Positions 22,399 to 22,632 of a stretch of DNA of 22,632 nt are shown here, in pieces. The DNA is from an uncultured Fibrobacter sp. (GTDB taxonomy: Bacteria > Fibrobacterota > Fibrobacteria > Fibrobacterales > Fibrobacteraceae), in the NCBI GenBank assembly GCA_934691725.1, contig CAKUTF010000041.1, positions 1 through 22,632 on the forward strand, in the 5' to 3' direction. The translations under genes and the position numbers were made by a program. Positions within the stretch are counted from its first letter, which is position 1; each line of letters opens with the position of its first letter. The notes beneath the pieces were generated by a model that saw only the letters and a program-made list of their open reading frames with translations, was not told where the DNA came from and made no database searches.

Positions 22399-22632
22399 GT
22401 TTATTCCTTTTCCCCGCCTACTAAGAGCTATATTGCAGATGTCCGTTGGCTTTAGGCTTGTAAAACTAAAACCAGTCTTGGGCGAAAATATGAGGAATAC
22501 GAATCGATGCAAACTCTATGGGGGTTACGATGTAACTGAATAGAATGTGTTTTTGGAGGCGGCACTGCGAATGCTGCCAGGGAAATGCATCGGCAGATTT
22601 TAGTTAGCGGCTAATCGATTTGTCTTGATGCA
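22399..22632 (+). repeat. Long direct repeat, copy 2 (downstream of immunity gene, truncated by window edge)
   Basis: A gapless match to 21254-21487. It begins six bases after the immunity stop codon and runs to the last base of the window, so another toxin/immunity unit may follow. Its variant bases include C at 22505, which removes the early stop found in copy 1. Confidence 0.95.
22417..22543 (+). pseudogene. Frameshifted SUMF1-type tail, copy 2
   Basis: The same PTKSYIADV / shifted VGFRLVKLKP arrangement as in copy 1, but here the second frame continues with RCKLYGGYDVTE to a TAG at 22541-22543. The shared frameshift means decay predates duplication or the element spreads as an already broken unit. 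Low confidence because of the short length. Confidence 0.3.

Noticed and set aside
21254..22632. Diversity-generating retroelement template/variable pair (because of the GFRLV-like ending)
   Set aside because: No reverse transcriptase is present and the mismatches between copies are not adenine-specific.
21254..22632. Insertion sequence or transposon
   Set aside because: The flanking repeats are direct and contain no transposase; no terminal inverted repeats or target-site duplications are evident between them.

Overview
The window looks like chromosomal DNA of a Fibrobacter-like, Gram-negative, didermic bacterium. The grounds are the gene set (an outer-membrane-linked aryl polyene pathway, LolA-like and lipoprotein genes, a small glycogen-binding-type protein), medium GC, a recurrent TATATT(T) -10-like element close to start codons, and tails resembling formylglycine-generating enzyme domains in a repeat. 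No 16S or other phylogenetic marker is present, so the genus is an inference.

Layout. Positions 1-127 are a drifting 7-bp-period repeat. Positions 232-1909 (minus strand) carry a histone-H1-like-tail/CBM48 protein gene overlapping lysA, with a hairpin terminator after lysA. A short divergent promoter region (1910-1983) separates these from rpe. From 2662 to 14665 (plus strand) runs a tightly packed, mostly overlapping operon: two acyl carrier proteins, a membrane/AMP-ligase/hotdog fusion, a GT2 glycosyltransferase, an LpxL-type acyltransferase, a thioesterase, a LolA-like protein, an MMPL exporter, a DUF3261-type lipoprotein, a ketosynthase, a hotdog dehydratase, a ketoreductase and a second ketosynthase. 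Facing it (minus strand, 14652-17146) are a PlsC-type acyltransferase, a ketosynthase-like protein without an active-site cysteine, and an OMT-fold methyltransferase, preceded by lysC (17180-18502). These genes reproduce the content and almost the order of the aryl polyene (APE/flexirubin-type) clusters known from E. coli CFT073, Xenorhabdus and Vibrio. The expected product is a membrane-anchored, methylated aryl polyene pigment ester. Plausible logic: the ligase domain loads an aromatic starter onto an ACP; the ketosynthases, ketoreductase and two hotdog domains extend the polyene; acyltransferases and glycosyltransferase attach it to a lipid; and the LolA-like, MMPL and lipoprotein products move it to the outer membrane.

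Downstream are a PspF-like sigma-54 activator lacking a sensor domain (18621-19520), a phosphate acetyltransferase with a degenerate N-terminal region (19563-20996) and a clear Rho-independent terminator (21022-21049).

The right end (21050-22632) is accessory DNA. A basic EndoU-type nuclease toxin gene (21586-22053) and a small acidic, presumed immunity gene (22066-22392) lie between two gapless direct-repeat copies of at least 234 bp (21254-21487 and 22399-22632, offset 1145 bp; the second is cut by the window edge). A short open-frame remnant before the first copy suggests an older decayed cassette. This repeat-bounded toxin/immunity unit is the most interesting structure. The fused APE enzyme and the CBM48 protein with the histone-like tail come next.
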